64,000 bases of DNA from Streptococcus shenyangsis (GTDB lineage: Bacteria; Bacillota; Bacilli; Lactobacillales; Streptococcaceae): assembly GCF_006385785.1 (NCBI RefSeq), contig NZ_VFSH01000005.1, positions 1 through 64,000 of the forward strand. The letters run 5' to 3'. Below are positions 27,830-37,811 of this stretch, piece after piece. Every line of letters starts with the position of its first letter. Position 1 is the first letter of the stretch. The notes beneath the pieces are model-generated. The model worked only from the letters and a program-made list of their open reading frames with translations. It was not told where the DNA came from and ran no database searches. A program made the position numbers and the translations under genes.

Positions 27830-29230
27830 TTATTTGATCAATTCATAAATAGCTTCGGCATAGATTGCTGCTGCTCGGAAAAGATCATCCAAGGCGATAA
27901 ATTCATTGGCTTGGTGCATGGTGTCAATTGAGTCTGGGAACATGGCACCATAGGCAACTCCGCGTTCTAACAAGCGACCAAAGGTTCCACCACCGATAAC
28001 TTGCTCATGACCTTGAAGACCAGTTTGTTTTTCATAGACATTCAACAAGGTTTGTACAAGTGGATCTTCCATTGGCACATAGTGAGGGGTATGACCGTGT
28101 TCAGAAAGGCTAACAGAAGCAACTGGCAAGTTTTCAAGGATTAACTTGATTTGCTCTGGACTTGTTCCTTTTGGATAGCGAATATTAAGGGCAATGGTAT
28201 TATCAGCGCTTGTCTCATCGAAGCGGAAGACACCCGCATTCATAGAAAGGGCACCCATCTTTTCATCCACATGAGCAATCTTAAGACTTTCACCCTCATG
28301 GTCGTTCAAAAGAATCTTACCAGCGATATCAAGGTAATCTTTTGCAGGTCCTGCAAAGTCAAACTGGCTGAGGAAGAGGGCTAGGTAAGTCGCACCATTG
28401 ACACCTGAAGCAGGCATAGCACCATGGGCTGATTTACCGATGATCGTCACCTTGTATTGACCATTTTCTTCTTGAAGTTCTCCTCTAAGTTTGTGTTCTG
28501 CAACAAAGGCATCTAGTTTAGCTTGCAAGTCAGCCAAATCACCTGAAACGACCGCTGTTGCTGATTCTGGTACCATGTTTTCACGCAAACCACCTGTAAA
28601 ACTGTGAAGACGGGCAGCACCTGCATTTTCACCTGCAAAGTGGAGATATTCTGTAATATTTCCTTTTTCACCGTTGATGATAGGGAACTCAGCATCAGGA
28701 GAGAAACCAAAGTCTGGCTTCGCAAGTCCTACGTGCTCGAAGTAGTAGTCCATGTCTGCCCAGCCCGATTCTTCGTCTGTTCCGACGATGAAGCGAACTT
28801 TTTTAGAAGTTGGAAGGCCCAATTCTTTGATGATTTTCAAACCATAGTAACAAGCTGTTGTAGGTCCCTTGTCATCAGAAGCTCCACGCGCGTAGAGGCG
28901 ACCGTCTTTGATAGTTGGTGTATAAGGATCCGTGTTCCAACCGCTACCAGCTGGCACCACGTCCATGTGGGCAAAGATTCCGAGAACTTCTTCTCCATCA
29001 CCAAACTCGAAGTGTCCTGCATAGTTATCAACATTTTTAGTTGGATAGCCATCGCGGTCTGCGATTTCAAGGAATTTTTCTAAGGCTTTTACTGGACCAG
29101 GCCCAAATGGATGCTGGGCATCAGCCTTGCTGTCATCACGTTCTGAGTTGATTTCCAAAAGGCTAAACAAGTCAGCCAAGAGGTCTTCTTTGCGTTTTTC
29201 TACTTCTGCTGTAAAATCAATTGCTGTCAT
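27830..29230 (-). CDS. pepV: Dipeptidase PepV (M20 family)
   Basis: The 466-residue zinc dipeptidase shows M20 metal-site motifs: FAHMDVVPAG (about 85-94), GASDDKGP, and GTDEESGW, with a C-terminal GGGTFGR and a late His. PepV releases amino acids from dipeptides in the cytosol of lactic streptococci. The length is normal. It is 12 bp downstream of the nitroreductase gene and probably in the same transcript. Confidence 0.95.
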   Translation of the reverse strand: MTAIDFTAEVEKRKEDLLADLFSLLEINSERDDSKADAQHPFGPGPVKALEKFLEIADRDGYPTKNVDNYAGHFEFGDGEEVLGIFAHMDVVPAGSGWNTDPYTPTIKDGRLYARGASDDKGPTTACYYGLKIIKELGLPTSKKVRFIVGTDEESGWADMDYYFEHVGLAKPDFGFSPDAEFPIINGEKGNITEYLHFAGENAGAARLHSFTGGLRENMVPESATAVVSGDLADLQAKLDAFVAEHKLRGELQEENGQYKVTIIGKSAHGAMPASGVNGATYLALFLSQFDFAGPAKDYLDIAGKILLNDHEGESLKIAHVDEKMGALSMNAGVFRFDETSADNTIALNIRYPKGTSPEQIKLILENLPVASVSLSEHGHTPHYVPMEDPLVQTLLNVYEKQTGLQGHEQVIGGGTFGRLLERGVAYGAMFPDSIDTMHQANEFIALDDLFRAAAIYAEAIYELIK

Positions 29231-29242
29231 ATTATCTTCCTT

Positions 29243-29848
29243 CTATCTTTTCTCGATGATTTCATCTACTGGCAAGCGGTAGCTTGGTTCCAATTTTTCA
29301 TCTGTGTAACCCACTGTAATCAAGAGTTCTGGACGGAAACGGTCTTCGATATCCAAAACTTCGTTGACTTTTGATTTGTCAAATCCAAGAATCATATTTG
29401 ATCCAATTCCTTGGTCTGTAAGAGCGAGAATCAAGTTCATGGCAACCAAACCTGCATTGAGGGCCAGGTAGTCGCTGACTTGTTGTTCATTGTAGCGTGC
29501 AAATTCAGCTGGCAAATTTTTCATGAAGTATTGAAGTTGTTCTTCTGAGAAATTGTTAGCACCACCAACTCGGGCAATCTTACGAGCACGTTTGGCAAGG
29601 TCTGTATCCGTAAACAGGGCAATGGTTACAGGCGCTGATGATACCTGCTCAAAGTTGGAACCGTAAGCCAATTTTGCCAGTTCAGCATTTTTCTCACGAA
29701 CCACCACAAATTTCCAAGGCTGGCTGTTGTGGGCACTTGGAGCCAAGGTTGCAATTTCGATAGCCGTACGCACATCTTTGGGATCCACTTGCTTATCAGT
29801 GAAATGCTTGGTCGCATGACGTTTTTTATTTAATTCAAGAAATTTCAT
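29243..29848 (-). CDS. Nitroreductase family FMN oxidoreductase
   Basis: The 201-residue protein begins with the flavin-binding signature RHATKHF at about 10-16, followed by APSAHNSQPWKFVVV. These mark the nitroreductase/NfnB-like family, which uses FMN and NAD(P)H and usually acts as a dimer. The substrate is unknown. It is divergently transcribed from the binding-protein gene at 30020. Confidence 0.92.
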   Translation of the reverse strand: MKFLELNKKRHATKHFTDKQVDPKDVRTAIEIATLAPSAHNSQPWKFVVVREKNAELAKLAYGSNFEQVSSAPVTIALFTDTDLAKRARKIARVGGANNFSEEQLQYFMKNLPAEFARYNEQQVSDYLALNAGLVAMNLILALTDQGIGSNMILGFDKSKVNEVLDIEDRFRPELLITVGYTDEKLEPSYRLPVDEIIEKR

Positions 29849-30019
29849 AATCGATTTCCTTTTCTAATTCTACTGCTTCCATTCTACCATAATTTGAAAG
29901 AGCTTGCAGGGATTTTTCATGATTAAGTTTTTTTTATCACAGCCATAAAAAATATATATTGGTTCATCGGGAAAGTTTCTGATAAACTAGCAGATAACTT
30001 ACATTTGAATGGAGACATT

Positions 30020-30820
30020 ATGAAAAAATTTAGCCTATTACTTGCTTTCCTTCCATTATTGGTTTCCTGTGGAAATCAAGCTACACCTAAAGAAACCAGC
30101 TCTCAAAAGACAATCGTCGTTGCTACAGCTGGTGATGTGCCGCCATTTGACTACGAAGACAAGGGAAATCTGACAGGCTTCGACATCGAAGTTCTAAAAG
30201 CAGTAGATGAAAAACTCAGCGACTATGAGATTCAATTCCAAAGAACTGCTTGGGAGAGTATCTTCCCAGGACTTGATTCTGGTCACTATCAGGCTGCAGC
30301 TAATAACTTGAGTTATACAAAAGAGCGTGCTGAAAAATACCTTTACTCACTCCCAATTTCCAACAATCCCCTCGTCCTTGTCAGCAACAAGAAAAAGCCT
30401 CTGACTTCACTTGACCAAATTGCTAGTAAAACAACGCAAGAGGATACTGGAACTTCAAACGCTCAATTCATCAATAACTGGAATCAAAAACACACTGACA
30501 ATCCCGCTACAATTGATTTTTCTGGTGAGGATATCGGTAAACGAATCCTAGACCTCTCTAACGGTGAATTTGATTTCCTAGTCTTTGACAAGGTATCGGT
30601 TCAAAAGATTATCAAGGACCGTGGCTTAGATCTCTCAGTCGTTGATTTACCTTCTGCCGACAGCCCCAACAACTATATCGTTTTCTCAAGCGACCAAAAA
30701 GAGTTTAAAGAGAAATTTGATAAAGCGCTCAAAGAACTCTATCAAGACGGAACACTTGAAAAACTCAGCAATACCTATCTAGGTGGCTCTTACCTCCCAG
30801 ATAAATCTCAGTTACAATAA
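30020..30820 (+). CDS. Amino-acid (cystine-type) ABC transporter substrate-binding lipoprotein
   Basis: The 266-residue extracellular solute-binding protein (family 3) has a lipoprotein signal (LLVSCG; Cys near residue 17) and the amino-acid-binding pattern DVPPFDYEDKG followed by GFDIEVLKAV. The start at 30020 is chosen because GGAGACATT precedes it. Similar proteins bind cystine or other polar amino acids. No permease or ATPase is adjacent, so it is an orphan that must use a transporter encoded elsewhere. Confidence 0.92.
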   Translation: MKKFSLLLAFLPLLVSCGNQATPKETSSQKTIVVATAGDVPPFDYEDKGNLTGFDIEVLKAVDEKLSDYEIQFQRTAWESIFPGLDSGHYQAAANNLSYTKERAEKYLYSLPISNNPLVLVSNKKKPLTSLDQIASKTTQEDTGTSNAQFINNWNQKHTDNPATIDFSGEDIGKRILDLSNGEFDFLVFDKVSVQKIIKDRGLDLSVVDLPSADSPNNYIVFSSDQKEFKEKFDKALKELYQDGTLEKLSNTYLGGSYLPDKSQLQ

Positions 30821-30830
30821 GATATATAAA

Positions 30831-30858
30831 AGCGATTGGAGCAGCCAATCGCTTTTTT
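30831..30858 (+). terminator. Terminator of the binding-protein gene at 30020
   Basis: AGCGATTGG and CCAATCGCT arms with a short loop are followed by TTTTTT on the plus strand, 10 bp after the stop. Confidence 0.9.
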
Positions 30859-30886
30859 AGTTTGCATTGGTTATTTTAGGAAACTC

Positions 30887-31720
30887 TTACAAAAAATCAA
30901 AATAATCCTTCACATCCTCTACATACCCATGCTTTTCTATTAAGCTGGCTAAGAGTTCCAGATTGTGTCCCTGATAGTTATCTTCACGACGTAGTTCTTC
31001 ATACATTTCGATAAAGGGAAGCCCCTTGGATTTGGCCAATTCTAACTCCGCTTCATAATCATAAGCGACTTTACGAAATTGGATATTTACCAATTCCCCA
31101 TCTTCAATCTCTATCACGGCATACTGGGCACGGTGATTTTTTAACTTTTCCCAATTAAAATAGGGCATACCAATCGAACCTGGATTGATAATTTGTTGCC
31201 CTTGACTGCCATAACGAAGCAATTGCTTGTGAACATGACCATAGACTGCCACGTCGGTTTCCGCATCTAGCAGTTGATCAAATTTCTCTGTATCATTCTC
31301 AACTAGCAAGTCACCACCATAGTTCTTATTTGGCAAATTATGAGAAAGAGAAAAGCGCAGTCCGTCAACTTCTTTCTTTTCTAGCAAAGGTAAGCTTCGT
31401 AACCAGACAATCGTTGCAGGATCCATTCGCTCCATCAAAAACTGGGTCAATCGCATGAGCTGGATTTCTTGTGGATGTTCCAAACCATATTCGCCATCCA
31501 AGGCCTCAAGGACACAATCATCCCAATTACCTCGAACACTTGCCGTTATAGGAAGTCCCTTCAGCAGAGCGACCAGATCATTTGCGCCTGGACCAGGAAG
31601 AAAAATATCTCCCAGAAGCCAGTATTCACTGACTTCTTGATTTTTAGCATCTGCAATCACTGCTTCTAAGGCCGTCGCATTGCCATGAATATCTGATAAA
31701 ATTGCGATTTTATAGTTCAT
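30887..31720 (-). CDS. Calcineurin-like metallophosphoesterase
   Basis: The 277-residue protein has the dimetal phosphoesterase motifs LSDIHGN (about 8-14), [15 protein letters not shown] and GHVHKQ. It is most like the YfcE/serine-threonine phosphatase-type group. The substrate is unknown. It overlaps the uvrC stop by 11 bases and is probably co-transcribed with it. Confidence 0.9.
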   Translation of the reverse strand: MNYKIAILSDIHGNATALEAVIADAKNQEVSEYWLLGDIFLPGPGANDLVALLKGLPITASVRGNWDDCVLEALDGEYGLEHPQEIQLMRLTQFLMERMDPATIVWLRSLPLLEKKEVDGLRFSLSHNLPNKNYGGDLLVENDTEKFDQLLDAETDVAVYGHVHKQLLRYGSQGQQIINPGSIGMPYFNWEKLKNHRAQYAVIEIEDGELVNIQFRKVAYDYEAELELAKSKGLPFIEMYEELRREDNYQGHNLELLASLIEKHGYVEDVKDYFDFL

Positions 31721-33557
31721 GATGGTTTCCTTCCGTTTGGCAATCTACTCTTTCTTCCGCCACTTGAACCAATTCCACTTCTTCCTGCGGATTCAACTTC
31801 CTCTGCACAGCCTCTGCAACCGCTCTAGGTACTCCAACTTCGACAATCTCATCCACACTGGCTTCCTTGATTTTAGTGAGAGACTTGAAATGTTTCATGA
31901 GATTCTGTTTGCGTTTAGGCCCCAGACCTTCAATCCCATCCAGTTGTGATGAAAAGGAATTTTTGGAGCGCAGTTGGCGGTGGAAAGTAATGGCAAAGCG
32001 GTGGACCTCATCTTGGATGCGTTGAAGGAGGAAAAATTCCTGAGAATTTCTAGACAACTCCACCACCTCAAGCGGATCTCCAAAGAGCAATTCATGGGTT
32101 TGGTGCTTATCATTCTTTTGCAGACCTGCAATGGGTATATCCAAGCCCAGTTCCTCTTGGATGACTTGCTTGGCGATATTGACCTGACCTTGTCCTCCAT
32201 CAATGACAATCAAATCTGGAGGAGTCAAACCGTCACGCTGTACTCGACCATAGCGTCTGCGGATAACCTCTCGCATACTAGCATAGTCGTCTGGCCCGAC
32301 TACGGTTTTTATCTTGTACTTACGGTAATCCTTCTTACTGGGTTTTCCATTGACAAAGACTACCATGGCTGAAACAGGACTAGTTCCCATGATATTAGAG
32401 TTATCGAAGGACTCGATACGAACTGGGGTTGGGATTTGAAGCAAGCGTCCCAGATTTTCAATAGCCCCTTGGGTCTTTTCGACAGATTTCTCTAGCAGAT
32501 TAAATTTCTGCTCTAGACTGACTCGAGCATTCTTTATAGCCAAATTGACCAGTTGCTTTTTCTCTCCACGTTGAGGCTTAAGAATCTTGGTGTCTACCAA
32601 AGCCTTGACAGCTTCTTCGTCAATATCCTGCGGAATCAGTACCTCATTGGGAACCAGGTGAGATTTTTCTTGATAGAACTGTCCCACATAGGTCAAGAAA
32701 TCTTCGTCTGGATCATTGTAATAGGGGAAAAGATTGACATCGCGCTCAATGAGTTTTCCCTGACGGACAAAGAAAACCTGAACACACATCCAACCCTTGT
32801 CCACATAGTAGCCAAAGACATCACGATTCTGGAGATCCTTAGCCATGACCCGTTGCTTGGTTCGAAGCGTTCCAATAGCCTGAATCAGGTCACGGTATTC
32901 CGCTGCACGTTCAAATTCCATAGTCTGGACTGCCGCTGCCATTTTTCCCTTAAGAGCATCAATGATTTTGTCATCCTGCCCTTTCAGAAAATCAGAAACC
33001 TCCTGAGCCATAGATTTGAAGTAGGCCTCATCCTTCTTACAGATGGTATGGGCCATACATTGACCGATATGGTAGTAAAAACAGACCTTAGACGGTGGAT
33101 TGGTACACTTACGAAAAGGGAAAATCCGATCCAGCAACCGCTTGATTTCATTGGCTGCCCCCACATCTGGATAAGGGCCAAAGTAGAGACCTCCGTCCTT
33201 TTTGACCTGACGAGTGATAATCAAACGAGGATAGCGCTCATTGGTGATTTTGATGAAAGGATAGGACTTATCATCCTTGAGCATGATATTGTATTTGGGC
33301 TTATTTTCCTTGATCAGGTTGATTTCTAGGAGAAGTGCCTCAATATTGGACTCCGTAACAATAAATTCAAAATCCACAATTTCAGACACCAAGGCCTCTG
33401 TTTTTGTATCGTGACTCCCACGGAAATAAGACCTCACGCGGTTACGTAGATTTTTAGCCTTTCCTACATAGATAATCGTACCGTTTTTATCCTTGTGAAT
33501 GTAGCAACCAGGGCTGGTAGGCAAGAGCTCCAGTTTTGATTTAATCAAGTTATTCAT
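31710..33557 (-). CDS. uvrC: Excinuclease ABC subunit C
   Basis: The 615-residue UvrC makes both incisions in nucleotide excision repair. It has an N-terminal GIY-YIG nuclease domain (about 12-90, with [26 protein letters not shown] signature), a Cys-rich segment, a UVR motif (about 205-240) that binds UvrB, an RNase H-like second nuclease domain with VIDGGQGQ, and C-terminal helix-hairpin-helix motifs. The length is normal. Confidence 0.97.
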   Translation of the reverse strand: MNNLIKSKLELLPTSPGCYIHKDKNGTIIYVGKAKNLRNRVRSYFRGSHDTKTEALVSEIVDFEFIVTESNIEALLLEINLIKENKPKYNIMLKDDKSYPFIKITNERYPRLIITRQVKKDGGLYFGPYPDVGAANEIKRLLDRIFPFRKCTNPPSKVCFYYHIGQCMAHTICKKDEAYFKSMAQEVSDFLKGQDDKIIDALKGKMAAAVQTMEFERAAEYRDLIQAIGTLRTKQRVMAKDLQNRDVFGYYVDKGWMCVQVFFVRQGKLIERDVNLFPYYNDPDEDFLTYVGQFYQEKSHLVPNEVLIPQDIDEEAVKALVDTKILKPQRGEKKQLVNLAIKNARVSLEQKFNLLEKSVEKTQGAIENLGRLLQIPTPVRIESFDNSNIMGTSPVSAMVVFVNGKPSKKDYRKYKIKTVVGPDDYASMREVIRRRYGRVQRDGLTPPDLIVIDGGQGQVNIAKQVIQEELGLDIPIAGLQKNDKHQTHELLFGDPLEVVELSRNSQEFFLLQRIQDEVHRFAITFHRQLRSKNSFSSQLDGIEGLGPKRKQNLMKHFKSLTKIKEASVDEIVEVGVPRAVAEAVQRKLNPQEEVELVQVAEERVDCQTEGNHHEL

Positions 33558-33595
33558 AGTTCCATTATAGCAAAAAAGTAGGGAAAGATAGTCCC

Positions 33596-34297
33596 CTACT
33601 CATTGGTCTCATATAATTTTCGAAGGTTTTCAACATCCTCTTTCTGGATACCATAAAAAGAACCTGCTGGTTGCATCACAGACTTCTCATCTGTATGGTC
33701 CAAGCCAATAGCATGCCCCAACTCATGTTCTGCCGTATGGACAAGGCGCTCATAGGAATAGCCATAGTCAGGATTGGACAGATAATAATGATTCAACCGC
33801 ACCGTGACAGACAAGAATTGTCCTGTTAAGAAGTTGGTTTGACTTTCCGCCTCTCCTGCCACAGGAGTGTTTCCATCGTTCATCTCCGTAGCCGTAATAT
33901 CTGCCTTGCTGACCTCAGTCACGAGTTCAAAATTAAAAGCACCAGTTTGATTCCAATTCTGAATCGCTTCTAAATACGCCTCTTGAAAGCGTGAATTCAT
34001 CTGGGGATCCAAGTAAATACGAGCAGAAGCCTGTGACCACCTTCCTTCAGAATGTTGGTGGCTATCAGTCTGGTTCAACTTAGGCAGTTGCCCTGTTCTT
34101 TCCCATTGGTCGATACTTTGTTGACCAATTTTTACCGACCGCTCTGCTTGCTTTAGCGCTCCTTGAAAATCCCCGTTCAGATACCAGAGAAAACCAAAAG
34201 CAAGAGCGCATAAGAGAACAACTATCCAAACCAGGCGCCAAAACAAACGCCACACAAAAGAAAAGAAAGCCCCTATCAAACGAAAAAGCCAACGCAT
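33596..34297 (-). CDS. Membrane-anchored matrixin-like zinc metalloprotease
   Basis: The 233-residue protein has one N-terminal membrane segment (about 5-38, very Trp/Phe/Leu-rich) and an extracellular metzincin domain. The zinc motif is [11 protein letters not shown], a full HExxHxxGxxH, followed by a plausible Met-turn (SVMQPAG). This is the matrixin (M10A) pattern. The start at 34297 is preferred because GGTGGAGAGAT precedes that ATG. The target is unknown. It lies downstream of murM-murN and upstream of uvrC on the same strand. Confidence 0.88.
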   Translation of the reverse strand: MRWLFRLIGAFFSFVWRLFWRLVWIVVLLCALAFGFLWYLNGDFQGALKQAERSVKIGQQSIDQWERTGQLPKLNQTDSHQHSEGRWSQASARIYLDPQMNSRFQEAYLEAIQNWNQTGAFNFELVTEVSKADITATEMNDGNTPVAGEAESQTNFLTGQFLSVTVRLNHYYLSNPDYGYSYERLVHTAEHELGHAIGLDHTDEKSVMQPAGSFYGIQKEDVENLRKLYETNE

Positions 34298-34375
34298 ATC
34301 TCTCCACCTTTCTAGCAAATAAAGTCTATTTTACTAAAACAAGCTGAAAGAAAGCTAAATACTGGCTTTTTCATC

Positions 34376-35608
34376 TTAACGTCCTAATATTTTTTTGAAT
34401 AACTGAATAGCTTTGTATTTTAAAGGTGATGGATGGTAACGGAAAGTACCCGCTTTGCGTACAATATAGCCATTAAAATTTTGTTTAAAACGCAAAACAC
34501 CATCACTACCATCAAAAATCCCTTGAATACCTAGGAAGTTGTATTTAGGTATTCCACGTTTTATACTTTCCAACATAACATATTTTTGAAGTAGCGCAGG
34601 GGCATAGAACTTATTAAATTCAGTGTAGGAACCACTAAAGAGGTAAGTCGTTTCCTGAGGCATATAAACAAATAAACTCCCGGCTAAAACAATATCTTCT
34701 TCTCCATATTTTTCAATCAAGTCTCTCGCTTCTGCTTTTCGAACTTCAAAAGTTTCAAATTGACTAGAATATTCTCTCAGTTGATTTTGTTTTTTCTCAG
34801 AATGAGGATTTTTACTCAAATCAAGTCGCAACTTGTCCAAGATTTCTTCTAGTTTACTTTGTTCACCTTGCAATTTGCTCATATACTCCGAAAAATTTAA
34901 GCTTGCTATGAGAAACTCCGCCTGTTCTCCAAATGAATCATAAAAGTGCTCATAATATTCTAAACTTTTATCACTATATTCTCTACGTTCAGAGGTTTCT
35001 TTTGTTATATTCTTAAAAATCGATAATTCTTCACGTTTTAACTTTTTCAACCGAATGCCAAACGTTTCAGCCTTTTTCACCAAGGGTTTGCCCTTTTTGC
35101 TAAAACTTTTAAGCAAATTCTTTTCAGTTAATTCAGTCAAATCTTTATAGTATAACCAATCTGGTTCTCCACCTGGATAACCCATTGTCAATCCATCAAA
35201 TTGATAACCTAAATCAGTTAAACCTTGAATGATACTTTTTTTCTCAGCATCTATTGGATTACCTTCACTATCAAAAGTTTGATACGTTTCATAAGGTTTT
35301 ACAAGCAACTCTAATACACCATTTTGCTTAGCATATTCTTTTAACTCCGCATAAAAAACTGGAAGAGCATCTTGTTGGGTATAAATCGGACCCGAATTGA
35401 GCTCCATATGCAGCCCCCCCAGCATGGGCAAGCTATAAACCAGAGCTGCAACTTGAATCTCTCCTTCTTGTTTCAAAGCAAGATAAACAATTCGAGCCCC
35501 TCTTTTGTCTAACAAGTCCCCCATCTGGACCGATTGCATAAAGGAACGAGAAGAAACCTGATCAGAATAAGTACGAAACTCTTCTTTCGTGAGTGTAGTT
35601 AGTGCCAT
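34376..35608 (-). CDS. murN: MurN: alanine-adding enzyme for branched muropeptides
   Basis: The 410-residue FemABX-family transferase uses aminoacyl-tRNA to add the second residue (Ala) of the peptidoglycan cross-bridge. It has two GNAT-like domains split by a helical coiled-coil arm (about 225-300, KLEEILDKLRLDLSK region) and the conserved end with KYNFLGIQGIFDGSD. It starts 4 bp after murM, in a translationally coupled pair. In pneumococcus, murMN is needed for high-level penicillin resistance. Confidence 0.94.
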   Translation of the reverse strand: MALTTLTKEEFRTYSDQVSSRSFMQSVQMGDLLDKRGARIVYLALKQEGEIQVAALVYSLPMLGGLHMELNSGPIYTQQDALPVFYAELKEYAKQNGVLELLVKPYETYQTFDSEGNPIDAEKKSIIQGLTDLGYQFDGLTMGYPGGEPDWLYYKDLTELTEKNLLKSFSKKGKPLVKKAETFGIRLKKLKREELSIFKNITKETSERREYSDKSLEYYEHFYDSFGEQAEFLIASLNFSEYMSKLQGEQSKLEEILDKLRLDLSKNPHSEKKQNQLREYSSQFETFEVRKAEARDLIEKYGEEDIVLAGSLFVYMPQETTYLFSGSYTEFNKFYAPALLQKYVMLESIKRGIPKYNFLGIQGIFDGSDGVLRFKQNFNGYIVRKAGTFRYHPSPLKYKAIQLFKKILGR

Positions 35609-35612
35609 ATAC

Positions 35613-36833
35613 TTACTTTCTATGTTTTTTTCTTAATGTTTTACGGAAATCAAGAGCAAGTCTTAACAGAGGATAGAGAGGATGAGTGGGCATTGTAAAT
35701 TCACCCAAATATTCTTCAATCGTTGGATTAAATTTTTCCTTAAACTGATAAAGTCCACCATTGAGAGAGTTTTCAACACCACCTAAATTTTGCCACACCA
35801 TACCTCGCTCAAAGGCATAGCGAGCCGTTTCATACCAAGTTAAAATTGGTGCATTGTAACGTTTAAAATCATCATCCATACCAGCATATAGATTGACAGA
35901 GGTAGTACCAAATTCCAAACTTAAAGTAGCCGATAAAGGAATGTTTGATTTTCCCATATTCATATATCCCTGCAAGAAATCTATTTCCTCTTCTAAACGT
36001 TCTTTTTCTTTTATATTTTCCTGAACTTTTGAAGATTTGGTTGCATCATTAAATTTTTCTGCAACTACTCTATTTTTTTCTAACTGTTCTTCTAATTCTC
36101 TTAAACGCTTAGAAACATCCAAACTCGTTAGCGTGATATAGGAATCTTCTTTGAAGTTATCTAATAATTTTTTATAATAGGCTTCGTTTCTTAAATGAAT
36201 CTCTTTGCGCTTCTCAGTTTTTTTCATCAACTCCGAAAATGAATCTAATAGTTCCAGTCCACCATATTGAATTTCAAGCCCTTTGTTCCGTGCTGTTCGG
36301 ATAGCTTGCCTCGTTGATTTAGAAAGTTTATCTTCTTCAAAATTTTCCTTATATATTTTCGCCTGAATACGAGGCTGAATGGTGTCATCCATCTCGATTG
36401 TCCGCCCAGACCACTTCACTCCTAGTTGCCCTAAAATCTCAACAATAGCAAGATTTTCAGGATATTCTCTTTTATCTTGATTAACCAAATGTTGAGATAG
36501 ACAAATGCTTGGATCGAAAGTCACAAAAACCGCTCTCTTACTACGAGCATAAGACTTAATAGACTGCAGGACAAACTTTAAAAGTTCTGTATCCCTGTAA
36601 TCCAATATAGGACCTCTTGGAATATAAAACATTTTATACCCCAAAGGCAGAGATTTTATGAGAATACTAGCCACAGCCAGTAAGTTCTCCCCTTCATAAA
36701 CCCCAAGTCTCTCATGATTCCAATCAGATTTCACTTTTTCCCAAGCACTGCTTTGTAATAGATTAACCATGGGATGTTCTTTTACAAAATCATCATACTC
36801 TGATAATGGTATCCCAAGCTGATAACGATACAT
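35613..36833 (-). CDS. murM: MurM: serine/alanine-adding enzyme for branched muropeptides
   Basis: The 406-residue FemABX-family enzyme transfers the first cross-bridge residue (Ser or Ala, from charged tRNA) to the lysine of lipid II. Typical features are GYKMFYIPRGP (about 63-73), a long helical arm (about 240-295, strongly charged), and VWQNLGGVENSLNGG near the C-terminus. MurM alleles in pneumococcus are mosaics with commensal DNA, and this may be a commensal form. It heads the murM-murN operon. Confidence 0.95.
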   Translation of the reverse strand: MYRYQLGIPLSEYDDFVKEHPMVNLLQSSAWEKVKSDWNHERLGVYEGENLLAVASILIKSLPLGYKMFYIPRGPILDYRDTELLKFVLQSIKSYARSKRAVFVTFDPSICLSQHLVNQDKREYPENLAIVEILGQLGVKWSGRTIEMDDTIQPRIQAKIYKENFEEDKLSKSTRQAIRTARNKGLEIQYGGLELLDSFSELMKKTEKRKEIHLRNEAYYKKLLDNFKEDSYITLTSLDVSKRLRELEEQLEKNRVVAEKFNDATKSSKVQENIKEKERLEEEIDFLQGYMNMGKSNIPLSATLSLEFGTTSVNLYAGMDDDFKRYNAPILTWYETARYAFERGMVWQNLGGVENSLNGGLYQFKEKFNPTIEEYLGEFTMPTHPLYPLLRLALDFRKTLRKKHRK

Positions 36834-36963
36834 ATTTTTCTCTCTTTCAACTAGTATCTCTCTACTATTTTACTATTTTCGATTAAAAAGTCTAGTGAAA
36901 ATAGACTTCCATAATTGTTTTTAAGCCAAGAATAACTATAAATGGTAGTTTATTTATAAAAAA

Positions 36964-37755
<792 letters not shown>

Positions 37756-37767
37756 CTATTTTCCGAT

Positions 37768-37791
37768 AAGAAAAAGCCGAAATTCGACTTT
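37768..37791 (-). terminator. Short terminator between rnjB and estA
   Basis: AGTCGA and TCGGCT arms with a 3-base loop are followed by TTTTCTT on the minus strand, 20 bp after the rnjB stop. Confidence 0.55.
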
Positions 37792-37811
37792 CTCTCTGTT
37801 TATTTCAAAGA

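Noticed and set aside
32553..33329. Plus-strand 258-codon frame opposite uvrC
   Set aside because: Antisense to a strongly conserved gene and without any family features.
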